The notes: generated by a model from the sequence alone, not told the origin. A stretch of 64,000 bases of DNA from an uncultured Alphaproteobacteria bacterium (GCA_903837555.1 CAILUV010000074.1:1-64000), one strand, 5' to 3'; shown: positions 41,279-50,789, numbered from the stretch's first letter. Numbers and translations are program-made.

Positions 41279-41803
41279 ATGAAGCGGTTCTGGACTGTGT
41301 TTGCGGTTGCGCTGATGGCGGGCTGGACGGCGCCCGCCTTTGCGGCGGACGATGCGCTGAGCATCGAAGCCAACGAAAAATACCTGGCCGAGAACAAGCT
41401 CAAGAAGGGCGTGATTACCCGGCCCAGCGGTCTGCAGTTCCGCATCATCCAGAACGGTTATGGCAAGCGCCCGACCGCAGCGGATTCGGTGACGGTCTAT
41501 TACACCGGAACGCTCCTCAACAAAGTCATCTTCGACGGCACCTCGCCGGGCCTGCCGGCCACCATGCAGCTTCGCAGCGTCATCCCCGGCTGGATCGAGG
41601 CGCTGCAGTTGATGCGCGAAGGTGACCGCTGGCTGCTGACCATTCCGCCGCATCTGGGCTATGGCGTGCGCGGCGCGGGCGACGGGCTGATCCCGCCCAA
41701 CCAGACGCTGCTGTTCGACATTCGTCTGGTGAGGGTCACGACAGCGCCCAAGCGCGGCGAAAAGGGCTACATCCCCGATCCCAGCGAACGCCAAGACCAG
41801 TAA
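41279..41803 (+). CDS. FKBP-type peptidyl-prolyl isomerase, exported
   Basis: The 174-residue product has a signal peptide (MKRFWTVFAVALMAGWTAPAFA) and a short charged helix (EANEKYLAENKLKKGVI). An FKBP domain follows, with VTVYYTGTLLNKVIFDGTS, VIPGWIEALQLMREGDRWLL and IPPHLGYGVRGAGDGLIPPNQTLLFDIRLV. This is the FkpA/Mip layout, so it should assist periplasmic protein folding. GGAGA precedes the ATG; the upstream open frame is not conserved. It lies 3 nt before the glucan synthase gene. Confidence 0.92.
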   Translation: MKRFWTVFAVALMAGWTAPAFAADDALSIEANEKYLAENKLKKGVITRPSGLQFRIIQNGYGKRPTAADSVTVYYTGTLLNKVIFDGTSPGLPATMQLRSVIPGWIEALQLMREGDRWLLTIPPHLGYGVRGAGDGLIPPNQTLLFDIRLVRVTTAPKRGEKGYIPDPSERQDQ

Positions 41804-41806
41804 GTC

Positions 41807-44452
41807 GTGCTGCGCGACCTTTTTACCCGCATCTGGAACGCGCGGCATCTGGGCGGCGGCAAGCTGCGCATTGCCGTCGCGCTGGTGATGGTGGTCGCGG
41901 CCAGCGCGCTGTTCTGGACCAGCCGCGACTATACGGTGGTGGCGCCGGAATGGGACGGGCAGGTGCGCGGCATCGCCTACAGTCCCAGCCGGCTGTTCAC
42001 CGCGCGCCAGACCAAGAATATTCCGATTGACCGTATCGACCGGGACCTGGCGCAGTTGTCCGAGCTGACCAGCCGCATCCGCACCTACACGGTGGATGGC
42101 GGCATGGACAAGGTGCCGGAGATCGCGCGGCGCTATCGCATGACCGTGTCGCTGGGCATCTGGATCAGCGCGGATCTGGAAAAGAACGAAAAGGAAATCG
42201 AACTGGGCATCCGCACGGTGCTGGCCAACCGCCGGACCATCGACCGGGTGATCGTCGGCAACGAGACGCAGTTGTTCGGCTATGTCTCGCCCGACCAGCT
42301 CAACACCTACATCCAGCGGGTCCGCGAGGCGCTGCCGGCCCGCATCAAGATTACCACCGCCGAACCCTGGTCCACCTGGATGCTGACGCCGGAGATCGGC
42401 GAGCATGTGGACGTGATCTTCGTCCATCTGCTGCCCTATTGGGAAAATGTCGACATCACAGGCGCGCTGAAGTCGACCGAGAATTTCTACAATCACATCC
42501 AGGGCGAATTTCCCGACAAGCAGGTTGTGGTGGGTGAGGCGGGCTGGCCGTCGGAGGGACGCACGCGCGGCCGCGCCGAGGCGACCGCCGCCAATGAAGG
42601 CTATTTCCTGCGCGGCTTCGTGCAGTTCGCGCAGGAAAAGGGCTGGGACTATTATCTGTTCGAAGCCTATGACCAGCCGTGGAAGAACCAGGGCGAAGGC
42701 GCGGTGGGCGCCTATTGGGGCCTGTTCGACGCCAGCGGCAATCCCAAATTCGCCTTTACCGGACTGCTGCGCACATTCCCCGAATGGCGCAGCTATGCCC
42801 TCATGGCGTCGGTCATCAGCTTGCTGCTGGGCCTCCTGGTGCTGGGCCGCATGCCGCGGGTGCGCCAGACCGGCTATCTGATGATGGGGGGCATGGTGGT
42901 GCTGGTGTCCACCGGCTTGCTGGCGCTGGTGGACGCGACGGCGCTGGAATATGTCGAGCCTGCAGACGTCATCGCGATGATCGCCATGTCGCCGCTGGTG
43001 CTGCTGGCCTGCGCGGTGATCCTGACCGAGACGACGGAACTGTCCGCCAGCCTGTGGCGGGTGGAACGGCGCGAGATGAAGCTGGCGATTCCGGAAAAAT
43101 CGCCCCGCGTTTCCATCCATGTGCCCACCTATAATGAGCCGCCGCAGATGGTGATCGAGACGCTGAACGCGCTCGCACGGCTGGATTACGACAATTACGA
43201 AGTCATCATTCTCGACAACAACACGCCGGACCGCGAAACCTGGGAGCCGGTGGAAGCCCATTGCCGCATGTTGGGGCCTCATTTCCGTTTCTTCCATTTC
43301 GAGCAGTTGAAAGGCTTCAAGGGCGGTGCGCTGAATCGCGCCCTGGCGCTGACCGACCCCAAGGCGGTTTATATCGCGGTGATCGACAGCGACTATCAGG
43401 TTCAGCCCTTTTGGCTGCGCCGGGTTATTCCCTATTTCGCGTCACCGTCCATCGCGCTGGTGCAGGGGCCGCAGGACTACCGCGATGCGCGTGAGAACCG
43501 ATTCAAGGCCATGGCCTATGAGGAATATCGCGGTTTCTTCCATATCGGCATGGTTGAACGAAACGAACACAATGCCATCATCCAGCACGGCACCATGACC
43601 ATCGTGCGCAAGGACGCACTGGAGGAAGTCGATGGCTGGAGCGAGTGGTGCATAACCGAAGACACCGAGCTGGGTCTCAAGCTGTTCGAGGCCGGTTACG
43701 AGGCGGCCTATATTCCGCAGAGCATGGGTTCGGGGCTGATGCCCGATACGCTGGAAGCCTTCATGTCGCAGCGCTATCGCTGGGTCTATGGCGCCATGCA
43801 GATCATGAAGCGTCATGCGCGCGAGATTTTCGTGGGCGGTTCGGCCCTGTCGCTGACCCAGCGCTATCACTTTCTGTCGGGCTGGCTGCCCTGGATTTCC
43901 GACGGGCTGGGCATGGTCGTCACGCTGATGGCGCTGGTCTGGACGCTGCTGATGTGGACGCTGCCCAGCTACATCGATGTGCCGATGCCGGCGCTGTCGG
44001 CCGCCGCCATGGCGCTGTTCGCCACCAAGCTGATCAAGACGCTGATGCTCTATCCGCCCAAGGTGGGCTCGGGCTTCAAGGGCGCGGTGGTGGCGTCGGT
44101 GGCGGGGCTGTCGCTGACCCATTCGGTGGGCAAGGCGGTTTGGACGGGACTTTTCACATCCGGCAAGCCGTTCCTGCGCACGCCCAAATGCGCCGACTCC
44201 GCCAGCTTTACCCAGGTGCTGCGCGTGGTGTGGCAGGAAGCGCTGCTCTGCGCGCTGTTGATCATGGCGATGATTTCCATGGCGTTCGACCGGGGCTTCC
44301 AGGATCCCGCTGTGACCATGTGGATGGTGATGCTGGGGGTGCAAAGCCTGCCGTATGTCGCCACCATGATCACCGCCAAGGTCAGCGCCCAGTCCAACGC
44401 CCGGGCCGACAGCGCCCCGGCGGACAAGCCCTCGCTGTCCCAGGCGGCGTGA
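41807..44452 (+). CDS. Membrane glucan synthase: GH17-like domain fused to GT2 glycosyltransferase
   Basis: The 881-residue protein has an N-terminal helix, then an extracytosolic GH17-like TIM barrel (about 50-325) with RTYTVDGGMDKVPEIA, VGNETQLFGYV and VVVGEAGWPSEGR carrying the likely catalytic glutamates. A helix cluster (about 330-420) follows. Next comes a GT2 domain (about 440-680) with IHVPTYNEP, AVIDSDYQV, TEDTELGLKL and QRYRW, and then more helices. This architecture is known from beta-1,3-glucan and cyclic-glucan synthases of rhizobia. The GTG start lies 3 nt after the FKBP stop. Confidence 0.87.
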   Translation: MLRDLFTRIWNARHLGGGKLRIAVALVMVVAASALFWTSRDYTVVAPEWDGQVRGIAYSPSRLFTARQTKNIPIDRIDRDLAQLSELTSRIRTYTVDGGMDKVPEIARRYRMTVSLGIWISADLEKNEKEIELGIRTVLANRRTIDRVIVGNETQLFGYVSPDQLNTYIQRVREALPARIKITTAEPWSTWMLTPEIGEHVDVIFVHLLPYWENVDITGALKSTENFYNHIQGEFPDKQVVVGEAGWPSEGRTRGRAEATAANEGYFLRGFVQFAQEKGWDYYLFEAYDQPWKNQGEGAVGAYWGLFDASGNPKFAFTGLLRTFPEWRSYALMASVISLLLGLLVLGRMPRVRQTGYLMMGGMVVLVSTGLLALVDATALEYVEPADVIAMIAMSPLVLLACAVILTETTELSASLWRVERREMKLAIPEKSPRVSIHVPTYNEPPQMVIETLNALARLDYDNYEVIILDNNTPDRETWEPVEAHCRMLGPHFRFFHFEQLKGFKGGALNRALALTDPKAVYIAVIDSDYQVQPFWLRRVIPYFASPSIALVQGPQDYRDARENRFKAMAYEEYRGFFHIGMVERNEHNAIIQHGTMTIVRKDALEEVDGWSEWCITEDTELGLKLFEAGYEAAYIPQSMGSGLMPDTLEAFMSQRYRWVYGAMQIMKRHAREIFVGGSALSLTQRYHFLSGWLPWISDGLGMVVTLMALVWTLLMWTLPSYIDVPMPALSAAAMALFATKLIKTLMLYPPKVGSGFKGAVVASVAGLSLTHSVGKAVWTGLFTSGKPFLRTPKCADSASFTQVLRVVWQEALLCALLIMAMISMAFDRGFQDPAVTMWMVMLGVQSLPYVATMITAKVSAQSNARADSAPADKPSLSQAA

Positions 44453-44509
44453 CACTGGCAACGGGCGCAATCATCCCTATATTAGGCGCTGGCTTGTGAG
44501 GTTGCCGCG

Positions 44510-44743
44510 GTGCTGAAGATTTTGGCTGTCCTTTTCGTAATGTACTGGCTGCCGACGCTGATCGCGCTGATCCGGCGTACCCCGGCGGCGCGGGGCGTGG
44601 CGGTCGTCAACTTCTTCCTGGGCTGGACCATCGTGGGCTGGGTCGTGGCGCTGTTGATGGCGCTGGCGTCCTTCCCGCCGCCGCGCGAGCGCGTGACCAT
44701 CTATGTCGATGGCCGCAAGACCGAAGCGGAAATCATCCGCTAG
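44510..44743 (+). CDS. Superinfection-immunity-like small membrane protein
   Basis: The 77-residue product has two hydrophobic helices with the family pattern FVMYWLPTLIALIR and VVNFFLGWTIVGWVVALLMAL, then a short soluble tail. It matches the family named after the phage T4 Imm superinfection immunity protein, most members of which are chromosomal and uncharacterised. A GTG start is used. It lies between the glucan synthase and the LOG-family gene, and nothing else here is phage-like. Confidence 0.75.
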   Translation: MLKILAVLFVMYWLPTLIALIRRTPAARGVAVVNFFLGWTIVGWVVALLMALASFPPPRERVTIYVDGRKTEAEIIR

Positions 44744-44785
44744 GCGCAGCGCCGAGGCGGATAGGCAGCGGGAGCGGGATGCGCC

Positions 44786-45625
44786 ATGGAACCTGAAAAA
44801 ATGGACGAGGATCACCTGCAGCCGGGGCGCCCGCCGTCGCGCAGCGGCATCCTGCCGGTCTATGATACCGAATTCCTGCTGCGCCCCGAAATGCGCACGA
44901 TCCGTTTCGCGCTGGAATATTCCAAGGCGGATTTGCTGCTGCGGGACTGGGGTATCCGGTCGACCATCATCGTGTTCGGTGGGGCGCGCTGCCTGTCGCC
45001 GGAACTGGCGCAAACCCCGCCCGCCGGGATGTCGCCGGAGCGGATCAAGCGCCAGCTCGGCTGGTATGACGCGGCCCGGAATTTCGGCCGCATCGCGTCG
45101 CTGCGCGGGGGCGCGTTCGCGCCCCGCAACCGCTGGCGCGATAACGTCATCGCCACCGGCGGCGGGCCGGGGCTGATGGAGGCCGCCAACCGCGGCGCCC
45201 ACGATGTCAATGCGCCCAGCATCGGATTCAACATCACGCTGCCGCACGAACAGAAGCCAAACGCCTACATCACGCCCGAACTGTCGTTCCAGTTTCACTA
45301 TTTCGCCATGCGCAAGATGCATCTGGCGATGCGGGCCAACGGTCTGGTGGCGTTTCCGGGCGGATTTGGCACGCTGGATGAGCTGTTTGAAATCCTCACC
45401 CTGCAGCAGACCGGGAAGGCCGAGCGTGCGCCCGTGGTGCTGTTTGACAGCGAATACTGGCGCGGCATCATCAATTTCGACCGGCTGGCGGACGAGGGCG
45501 TGATCTCGCCGCAGGACCTTGCGCTTTTCAGCTTCGCCGACACGCCGGAGGAAATCTGGGAAGCGCTTCTGGCAAAGGGCCTGAAGGTTCACGCGCCGGA
45601 CGACGGGATGCTGGACGAAGGCTGA
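44786..45625 (+). CDS. LOG-family Rossmann-fold protein (TIGR00730-type)
   Basis: The 279-residue product has the LOG/lysine-decarboxylase-like motif FPGGFGTLDELFEILT and the nucleotide-binding segment VIATGGGPGLMEAANRGAHD. IIVFGGARCLSPEL stands near the N-terminus. The family includes cytokinin-activating phosphoribohydrolases and YgdH/PpnN nucleosidases, so a nucleotide 5'-monophosphate glycosidase activity is likely. About 75 N-terminal residues are longer than in the short LOG type. Its 3' end is 7 nt from the convergent threonine dehydratase. Confidence 0.87.
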   Translation: MEPEKMDEDHLQPGRPPSRSGILPVYDTEFLLRPEMRTIRFALEYSKADLLLRDWGIRSTIIVFGGARCLSPELAQTPPAGMSPERIKRQLGWYDAARNFGRIASLRGGAFAPRNRWRDNVIATGGGPGLMEAANRGAHDVNAPSIGFNITLPHEQKPNAYITPELSFQFHYFAMRKMHLAMRANGLVAFPGGFGTLDELFEILTLQQTGKAERAPVVLFDSEYWRGIINFDRLADEGVISPQDLALFSFADTPEEIWEALLAKGLKVHAPDDGMLDEG

Positions 45626-45632
45626 TACCGTT

Positions 45633-46586
45633 TTAGTCCGTCATACTTTTTCGGAACAATGCCAGATCGATATTACCGCCCGACAGGATCACGGCGGCGC
45701 GCTTTCCCGCCAGCTTTGACCGTTCCTGTATGGCGCCGGCCAACGCAGCCGCTGCGCCGCCTTCTGCCAGGTTGTGGGTATCGGTCCAGTAAGCCCGTAT
45801 AGCTTCGGTGATTTCCTCTTCGCTGACCTGCACGATGCGCGCCGCGCGTCTATTTATGATCTGCACGGCTTCGGCATCGGGCGAGCGTGTGGCGATCCCA
45901 TCGGCGATAGTGTTGGCGCCATTCGTCTCGACCACACGTCCCTGTACGAAGGACAGCGCGTAAGACGGTGCGCCGCTGGCCTGAACACCGACTATCTCGG
46001 TTTTGAGTCCCAGCAGGTCGCGGGCCATGATGCAACCCACGATGCCCGACCCCAGCCCGATGGGCACATAAAGCGTGTCGATCTTTTCGACGCTGATGAA
46101 AAGCTCCAGTGCATAGGTAGCCACCCCGACAACCAGGTCGCGGTGAAAGGACGGCACCATCTCGACGCCGGATTCGAATGCATTGCGCATCGCCGCCTGG
46201 CGAGCGTTTTCGAAATCTGTGCCGTCTTCCACAAGTTCTGCGCCATAAGCCCGCATCGCGGCATTCTTTTCACTGCTGTTGCCATGGGGCACGAATATGC
46301 GCACCGGAACACCGTGAATGACGGATGCGAAGGCCAGGCTTTGGCCGTGATTGCCGCGTGTGGCAGATACCAGTCGTTTGACCTGCGGCCGCTCGCGCAC
46401 CAGCCGATCGAAATAGGTCAGCCCGCCGCGAACTTTGAACGAACCCGTCGGGTTATGATTCTCGTGCTTGACGAAAAGCTCTGCGCCTATGCGCCGCGAC
46501 AGAAGCGGCCAGTGGATCTGAGCCGTTGGCGGTAGCACCGCGCCGACAATATCCCGTGCCGCATCAAGATCAGTTCGGTTGAACAA
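45633..46586 (-). CDS. Threonine dehydratase-like PLP enzyme
   Basis: The 317-residue fold-type II PLP enzyme has Lys51 in NPTGSFKVRGGL, SATRGNHGQSLAFAS, the glycine loop VPIGLGSGIVG and a C-terminal ILSGGNIDL. It lacks the ACT regulatory domain of biosynthetic IlvA, so it resembles catabolic threonine/serine dehydratases. Related racemases cannot be excluded. AAGGAAA precedes the ATG. It lies next to, but with a 100-bp gap from, the esterase-dehydratase pair. Confidence 0.87.
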   Translation of the reverse strand: MFNRTDLDAARDIVGAVLPPTAQIHWPLLSRRIGAELFVKHENHNPTGSFKVRGGLTYFDRLVRERPQVKRLVSATRGNHGQSLAFASVIHGVPVRIFVPHGNSSEKNAAMRAYGAELVEDGTDFENARQAAMRNAFESGVEMVPSFHRDLVVGVATYALELFISVEKIDTLYVPIGLGSGIVGCIMARDLLGLKTEIVGVQASGAPSYALSFVQGRVVETNGANTIADGIATRSPDAEAVQIINRRAARIVQVSEEEITEAIRAYWTDTHNLAEGGAAAALAGAIQERSKLAGKRAAVILSGGNIDLALFRKSMTD

Positions 46587-46688
46587 ACCGTTTCCTTCAG
46601 CCAGTTAGGACCCCAGCATCTGTCCGATCCCTACTTTGCGCCATATCCAAATCTGCGCTGGCTGCCATGCAGTACCCTGCTGCCCTAG

Positions 46689-47738
46689 TCAGCGTTTCTC
46701 GCCCGTCAGGGTTCTGCTGAAAAAGGGCAGCACATGATCCTGGAAGCGCAAGGCAATATGGCTGACATGGGTGCCCGGATAGATTTCGAAGCTGTTGGCA
46801 ATGCCATAGCGGTTTAGTGCTTCGTGCAACTTCTGGGTGTCGGCTTTCAATCCGTCCTGATCGCCGACGTCCAGCGCGATCCCGCGATAGCGGCGCAGAT
46901 TGCCGACATACTGATCCAGAAAGGCGAGGGGAGCATTGGCAGCCCAGCGCGCCCGAACATCCTGCTGGCCAGCGCCATACGGCAGATCGAGATAAAGCGG
47001 CGGCTTGGCCGGGTTGGGCGACCAGGCCGAAGCGGAAGCCAGTTGGGCGCGCTGCGGGAAGGGCAGTTTCGCCGCCTCTTCCAGGGATTTCAGGGATGCG
47101 AGGGCCGCTTCGTCTTCTGCCCGCGGCATGGGGCGCGGCGCCAGGCAGCACGGGCTCATGATGTAAAGGCTGCCAAAGACATCGGCATGTTTCATGCCGA
47201 TGCGGGTGGCGCCATAGCCGCCCATGGAATGGCCCGCCAGTCCGCGGCTTTCGCGCTGCGCAATGGTGCGATAGCGGGTATCGATCGCGGCGACCAAGTC
47301 GCGGGCGATGAAGGTTTCGAAATCCCCGGTGGTTACCGAACTCGAATACATCGAGCCGTTATGGATGGTCTTGGAATCGGGCATCACCACGATCATCTCG
47401 GCCGCGCCCTTGGCGAAAGCGCCTTCCACCGTTCGCGGCACATGGATTTCCTTGCTCCATTGTTCCGCGCCTATGAAATAGCCGTGCAGGGCATACACCA
47501 CGGGATACCGTCTGGCCGGGTTGAAGCCGTAACCGGGTGGCAGAATGACCAGTACGTCGCGGTCTTCTGCATTGCGTTCCAGATTGCCTTTCAGCGCCGG
47601 GCCGTGAACCTTGATGCGCTCGATGGTGACGGGCCGTGCGCCCGCGACGGCGTCGGGCAGATGGGTCTGAACCTGGGATTGCGCCGCGACGACGCCGACC
47701 GCCAGGAAGGTGAATGCCAGAAGGCTCCTGTGCATCAT
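46689..47738 (-). CDS. Secreted CE1/esterase D-like esterase
   Basis: The 349-residue product has a signal peptide (MMHRSLLAFTFLAVGVVAAQSQ) and an alpha/beta-hydrolase esterase domain. Its parts are ILPPGYGFNPARRYPVVYALHGYF, the nucleophile box GLAGHSMGGYGATRIGM, IMSPCCLAP and a late TQKLHEALNRYGI/HVSHIALRFQDHVLPFF segment. This group includes feruloyl and acetyl esterases, which fits the nearby GH51 gene. I use the ATG at 47738, with GAGGAG about 8 nt upstream; farther upstream ATG and GTG codons are alternatives. Confidence 0.82.
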   Translation of the reverse strand: MMHRSLLAFTFLAVGVVAAQSQVQTHLPDAVAGARPVTIERIKVHGPALKGNLERNAEDRDVLVILPPGYGFNPARRYPVVYALHGYFIGAEQWSKEIHVPRTVEGAFAKGAAEMIVVMPDSKTIHNGSMYSSSVTTGDFETFIARDLVAAIDTRYRTIAQRESRGLAGHSMGGYGATRIGMKHADVFGSLYIMSPCCLAPRPMPRAEDEAALASLKSLEEAAKLPFPQRAQLASASAWSPNPAKPPLYLDLPYGAGQQDVRARWAANAPLAFLDQYVGNLRRYRGIALDVGDQDGLKADTQKLHEALNRYGIANSFEIYPGTHVSHIALRFQDHVLPFFSRTLTGEKR

Positions 47739-47761
47739 GCCAATCGTGCTCCTCGTCATCG

Positions 47762-49024
47762 CTACCACTGGGTGTATGAGCCGTCTGGCCGGGTGTTGAG
47801 CGGCATGCCCGCCCGGTAGCTATTGTATTCGCCGACCTTGGTCAGCTTGCTCACATCCACCTCGACACCAAGGCCGGGACGCTGATTGGGCCACATCTTG
47901 CCGTTCTTGAAGTCATAGGCGCGGGTCAGATAGGGCCAGCTGCGGCTGCCGTCGCCCAGAATTTCCATCAGCGCCGGCACCGAGCAGGCGATAAGGCAAT
48001 GCACCATTGCGGCTTCCGCGATCGGGCTGGTGAAATGCGGGATCATCCCGACATAGTGGGTTTCGGCCATGCCGATGATCTTCATGTATTCGCTGATGCC
48101 GCCCACATTGGGCAGCGAAGTGCGCACATAGTCGATCAGTTGCTTCTGGATCAGCGGGGCAATGTCCCATTTGTAGCCAAGCTGCTCGCCCATGGCGATC
48201 GGTAGGCGGGTACGCTGGCGCACGGTTTCATAGGTGTTCGTATTTTCGCTGCGGATCAGATCTTCTATGAAATAGGGGTGCAGGTCCGCCGCCTCGATCA
48301 TGGTGCAAAGGCGTATGGCGTCGGCGGGATCGAACTGGGTGTGGAAATCCAGCGCCCAGCCGCCATCGCCAGCCCCCTTCTGAAGCGCGAGGCAATCGTT
48401 ATACATTCGCCGTACCAGGGCGAACCGATCCACCACCGGCCCACCGCCGATGTCGGTGGCATGGCGGTAAACGCGAAAGCCTGCCTCACGGCAGGCGCGC
48501 GCCACCTGTTCTATCGTCTGGCCCTTGGGCCAGGGGAAGGCGGTGGAATAGCATTCGATATACTCGCGCGACTTGCCGCTGAGCAGTTGATAGACCGGCA
48601 CGCCCAATGCCTTGCCCTTGAGATCCCATAGCGCCATGTCAAGCCCGCCCAGCGAGTGCAGCTTTTCGCGCCCGGCGGTGTAATGCATGCCGCGCATCAT
48701 GCGTTGCCAGTGCATGTCGATGCGGAACGGATCCAGCCCGATCATCATCGCGGCGCACTCTTCCATCGTGCGCGGCTCGCCGCCCTCGCCGATTCCGCGC
48801 AGGCCGGATTCGGTTTCGATGATCACCACATTGGTGGACTGGTTGACCATGGGCTGGCCGCCGCGACCGGCGCTGTCTCCGGCGTTGCGGAAATAATGGA
48901 CCGCCTTGATCTTGTCGGTGGGCAGGCCCAGCGCGTCGGCCGTCGGCGGCATCCAGAACGAGCCTGCACCGATAGCGCCCAGCCCACTGAGCAGGCTGCG
49001 CCGGTTCCATTGCATTCCTGGCAT
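47762..49024 (-). CDS. Tat-exported enolase-superfamily dehydratase (mandelate racemase/muconate lactonizing type)
   Basis: The 420-residue product begins with a twin-arginine signal (NRRSLLSGLGAIGAGSFW). The enolase-superfamily domain follows: GIGEGGEPRTMEECAAMM, HSLGGLDMALWDLKGKALGVPVYQLLSG, the metal-ligand regions WALDFHTQFDP and YFIEDLIRSEN, and MGEQLGYKWD. It resembles galactonate/gluconate-type sugar-acid dehydratases; the substrate cannot be set. Tat export of such an enzyme is unusual. The esterase gene follows by about 23 nt, so the pair likely forms an operon. Confidence 0.83.
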   Translation of the reverse strand: MPGMQWNRRSLLSGLGAIGAGSFWMPPTADALGLPTDKIKAVHYFRNAGDSAGRGGQPMVNQSTNVVIIETESGLRGIGEGGEPRTMEECAAMMIGLDPFRIDMHWQRMMRGMHYTAGREKLHSLGGLDMALWDLKGKALGVPVYQLLSGKSREYIECYSTAFPWPKGQTIEQVARACREAGFRVYRHATDIGGGPVVDRFALVRRMYNDCLALQKGAGDGGWALDFHTQFDPADAIRLCTMIEAADLHPYFIEDLIRSENTNTYETVRQRTRLPIAMGEQLGYKWDIAPLIQKQLIDYVRTSLPNVGGISEYMKIIGMAETHYVGMIPHFTSPIAEAAMVHCLIACSVPALMEILGDGSRSWPYLTRAYDFKNGKMWPNQRPGLGVEVDVSKLTKVGEYNSYRAGMPLNTRPDGSYTQW

Positions 49025-49206
49025 GTCTTCCCCGCTGTCTGTCTTTTCGGCGCAGGTTGCGCGATTGCCAAAGCAAGTTCAATGCGGCAGCGGCCAATGC
49101 TGGGATGGCTCTCTGACAATTACTCACCGCCCCCGCGCGCCGTTGTCAGGCCCCCAGCGCAGCCGTATGTTCTGCGAAAAGACCGGATGCAGACGGGGAG
49201 AAGACG

Positions 49207-50787
49207 ATGAAAAAGCTCGCAACCGCAATGCTTGTTACGGGCCTGATAGCGGCAGGCGCCGCCATCGCCCAGAACGCTGCGCCCTCGCAAGCCAGCGTGG
49301 ATGTCACGGTCGATCTTTCCAAACCCGGCGCGCCCATCGCGCGGCAGATATACGGTCACTTCGCCGAGCATCTGGGGCGCGGCATCTATGAAGGAATCTG
49401 GGTCGGGACGGACAGCAAAATCCCCAACATCCGGGGCTATCGCACCGATGTGGTCAATGCCCTGAAGCGGCTGGAGGTGCCGGTGATCCGCTGGCCCGGC
49501 GGCTGTTTTGCCGATCTTTATGACTGGCGCGACGGCATCGGGCCGCGCGCCCAGCGCCCGACCCGCATCAACGTCCATTGGGGCGGCGTTACCGACAACA
49601 ATGCCTTCGGCACGCACGAGTTCATGGATTTCGCTGAGCTGGTCGGCGCGGAGGCCTATGTCTCCGGCAACATTGGCTCGCTTACGCCTTATGAGATGGG
49701 GCAGTGGGTCGAGTACATCACCTCGGCCGAGAACGCGACGCTGGCGAACGAGCGGCGCAAGAACGGCCGCGACAAACCCTGGAAGCTGAAATACTGGGGC
49801 CTCGGCAACGAAACCTGGGGCTGCGGTGGCAACATGCGGCCTGAAACGGCGGCGGCGGAAAACGCGCGCTACACGGCCTTCGTCAACGCGCCGCGCGAAA
49901 TGGGCATGATCAAGGTGGCCAGCGGCGCCAGCGGCAATCTCGACAAGTGGCACGACTACAAGGCCTTCACCGAAGAGATGATGAAGAATGGCGGGCCTAC
50001 TTTTGGCGGCCATATGGAGGCGCTGAGCTATCACTATTACGCCATGCCGCCGGACCTTGGCCCCAAGGATGTGGCGACGGGCTTCACGGAGGAGGGTTGG
50101 GCCAAGCAGCTTCATTACACGCTGGACCTGGACCGCCAGCTGAAAGACGTGATCGCGATCATGGATCGCCACGATCCCAAGAAGCAGACGGCACTCTATG
50201 TCGATGAATGGGGCACCTGGTACCAGCAAGAAAAGGGATCAACGCCCGGTTTCCTGTATCAGCAGAACACGCTGCGCGACGCGCAGGTTGCGGCGCTGAG
50301 CTTCAACATCTTTCACCGGTATACCGACCGGATAAAGATGGCGAACATCGCCCAGATGATAAATGTGCTGCAGGCGATCATCCTCACCGACAAGGAAAAG
50401 ATGATCCTCACGCCGACCTATCATGCCTTCGACATGTACCGGCCTTTCATGGAAGCGACGCCTTATCCGGCTGAGGTTTCCAAGGCCCAGTATCGCTTCG
50501 GCAGCATCGCGCTGCCGCTGATCGATGTCTCGGCGGCGCGGGGCAAGGACGGCAAGCTGTACCTAGCCATCGTCAACACCGATCCCAAGCGGGCCGTGAC
50601 CGTGCGCACCAATGTGGCGGGCAAGGCCGCGCGCGGGCAGATACTGGTGTCCGACCGCATGGATGCGCACAACAGCTTCGACAAGCCGTCAGCGCTTGCG
50701 CCCAAGCCCTTCACGGGTTTGATCGTGGACGGAAAGCTGGTGGTGCAGATGCCCGCCATGGGCGTGGCCGTACTGGCGGTGGACTAG
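49207..50787 (+). CDS. Alpha-L-arabinofuranosidase, GH51, exported
   Basis: The 526-residue product has a signal peptide (MKKLATAMLVTGLIAAGAAIAQ) and a GH51 catalytic barrel: IYGHFAEHLGRGIYEGIWVG, VIRWPGGCFADLYDWRDGIGP, acid/base Glu202 in GLGNETWGCGG, SYHYYAMP and nucleophile Glu334 in YVDEWGTWY. A beta-sandwich ends the protein. It should remove arabinose side chains from arabinan or arabinoxylan. It is divergent from the dehydratase-esterase pair. The stop is 2 nt from the convergent flavoprotein stop. Confidence 0.93.
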   Translation: MKKLATAMLVTGLIAAGAAIAQNAAPSQASVDVTVDLSKPGAPIARQIYGHFAEHLGRGIYEGIWVGTDSKIPNIRGYRTDVVNALKRLEVPVIRWPGGCFADLYDWRDGIGPRAQRPTRINVHWGGVTDNNAFGTHEFMDFAELVGAEAYVSGNIGSLTPYEMGQWVEYITSAENATLANERRKNGRDKPWKLKYWGLGNETWGCGGNMRPETAAAENARYTAFVNAPREMGMIKVASGASGNLDKWHDYKAFTEEMMKNGGPTFGGHMEALSYHYYAMPPDLGPKDVATGFTEEGWAKQLHYTLDLDRQLKDVIAIMDRHDPKKQTALYVDEWGTWYQQEKGSTPGFLYQQNTLRDAQVAALSFNIFHRYTDRIKMANIAQMINVLQAIILTDKEKMILTPTYHAFDMYRPFMEATPYPAEVSKAQYRFGSIALPLIDVSAARGKDGKLYLAIVNTDPKRAVTVRTNVAGKAARGQILVSDRMDAHNSFDKPSALAPKPFTGLIVDGKLVVQMPAMGVAVLAVD

Positions 50788-50789
50788 GA

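Noticed and set aside
41201-43297. 698-codon minus-strand frame opposite the FKBP and glucan synthase genes
   Set aside because: It is a His/Arg/Gln-rich shadow of strongly conserved plus-strand genes, with no ribosome site or recognisable domain.
44510-44743. Prophage remnant suggested by the superinfection-immunity-like gene
   Set aside because: Its neighbours are ordinary chromosomal genes, with no integrase, att repeat or phage structural gene. The family is widespread on chromosomes.
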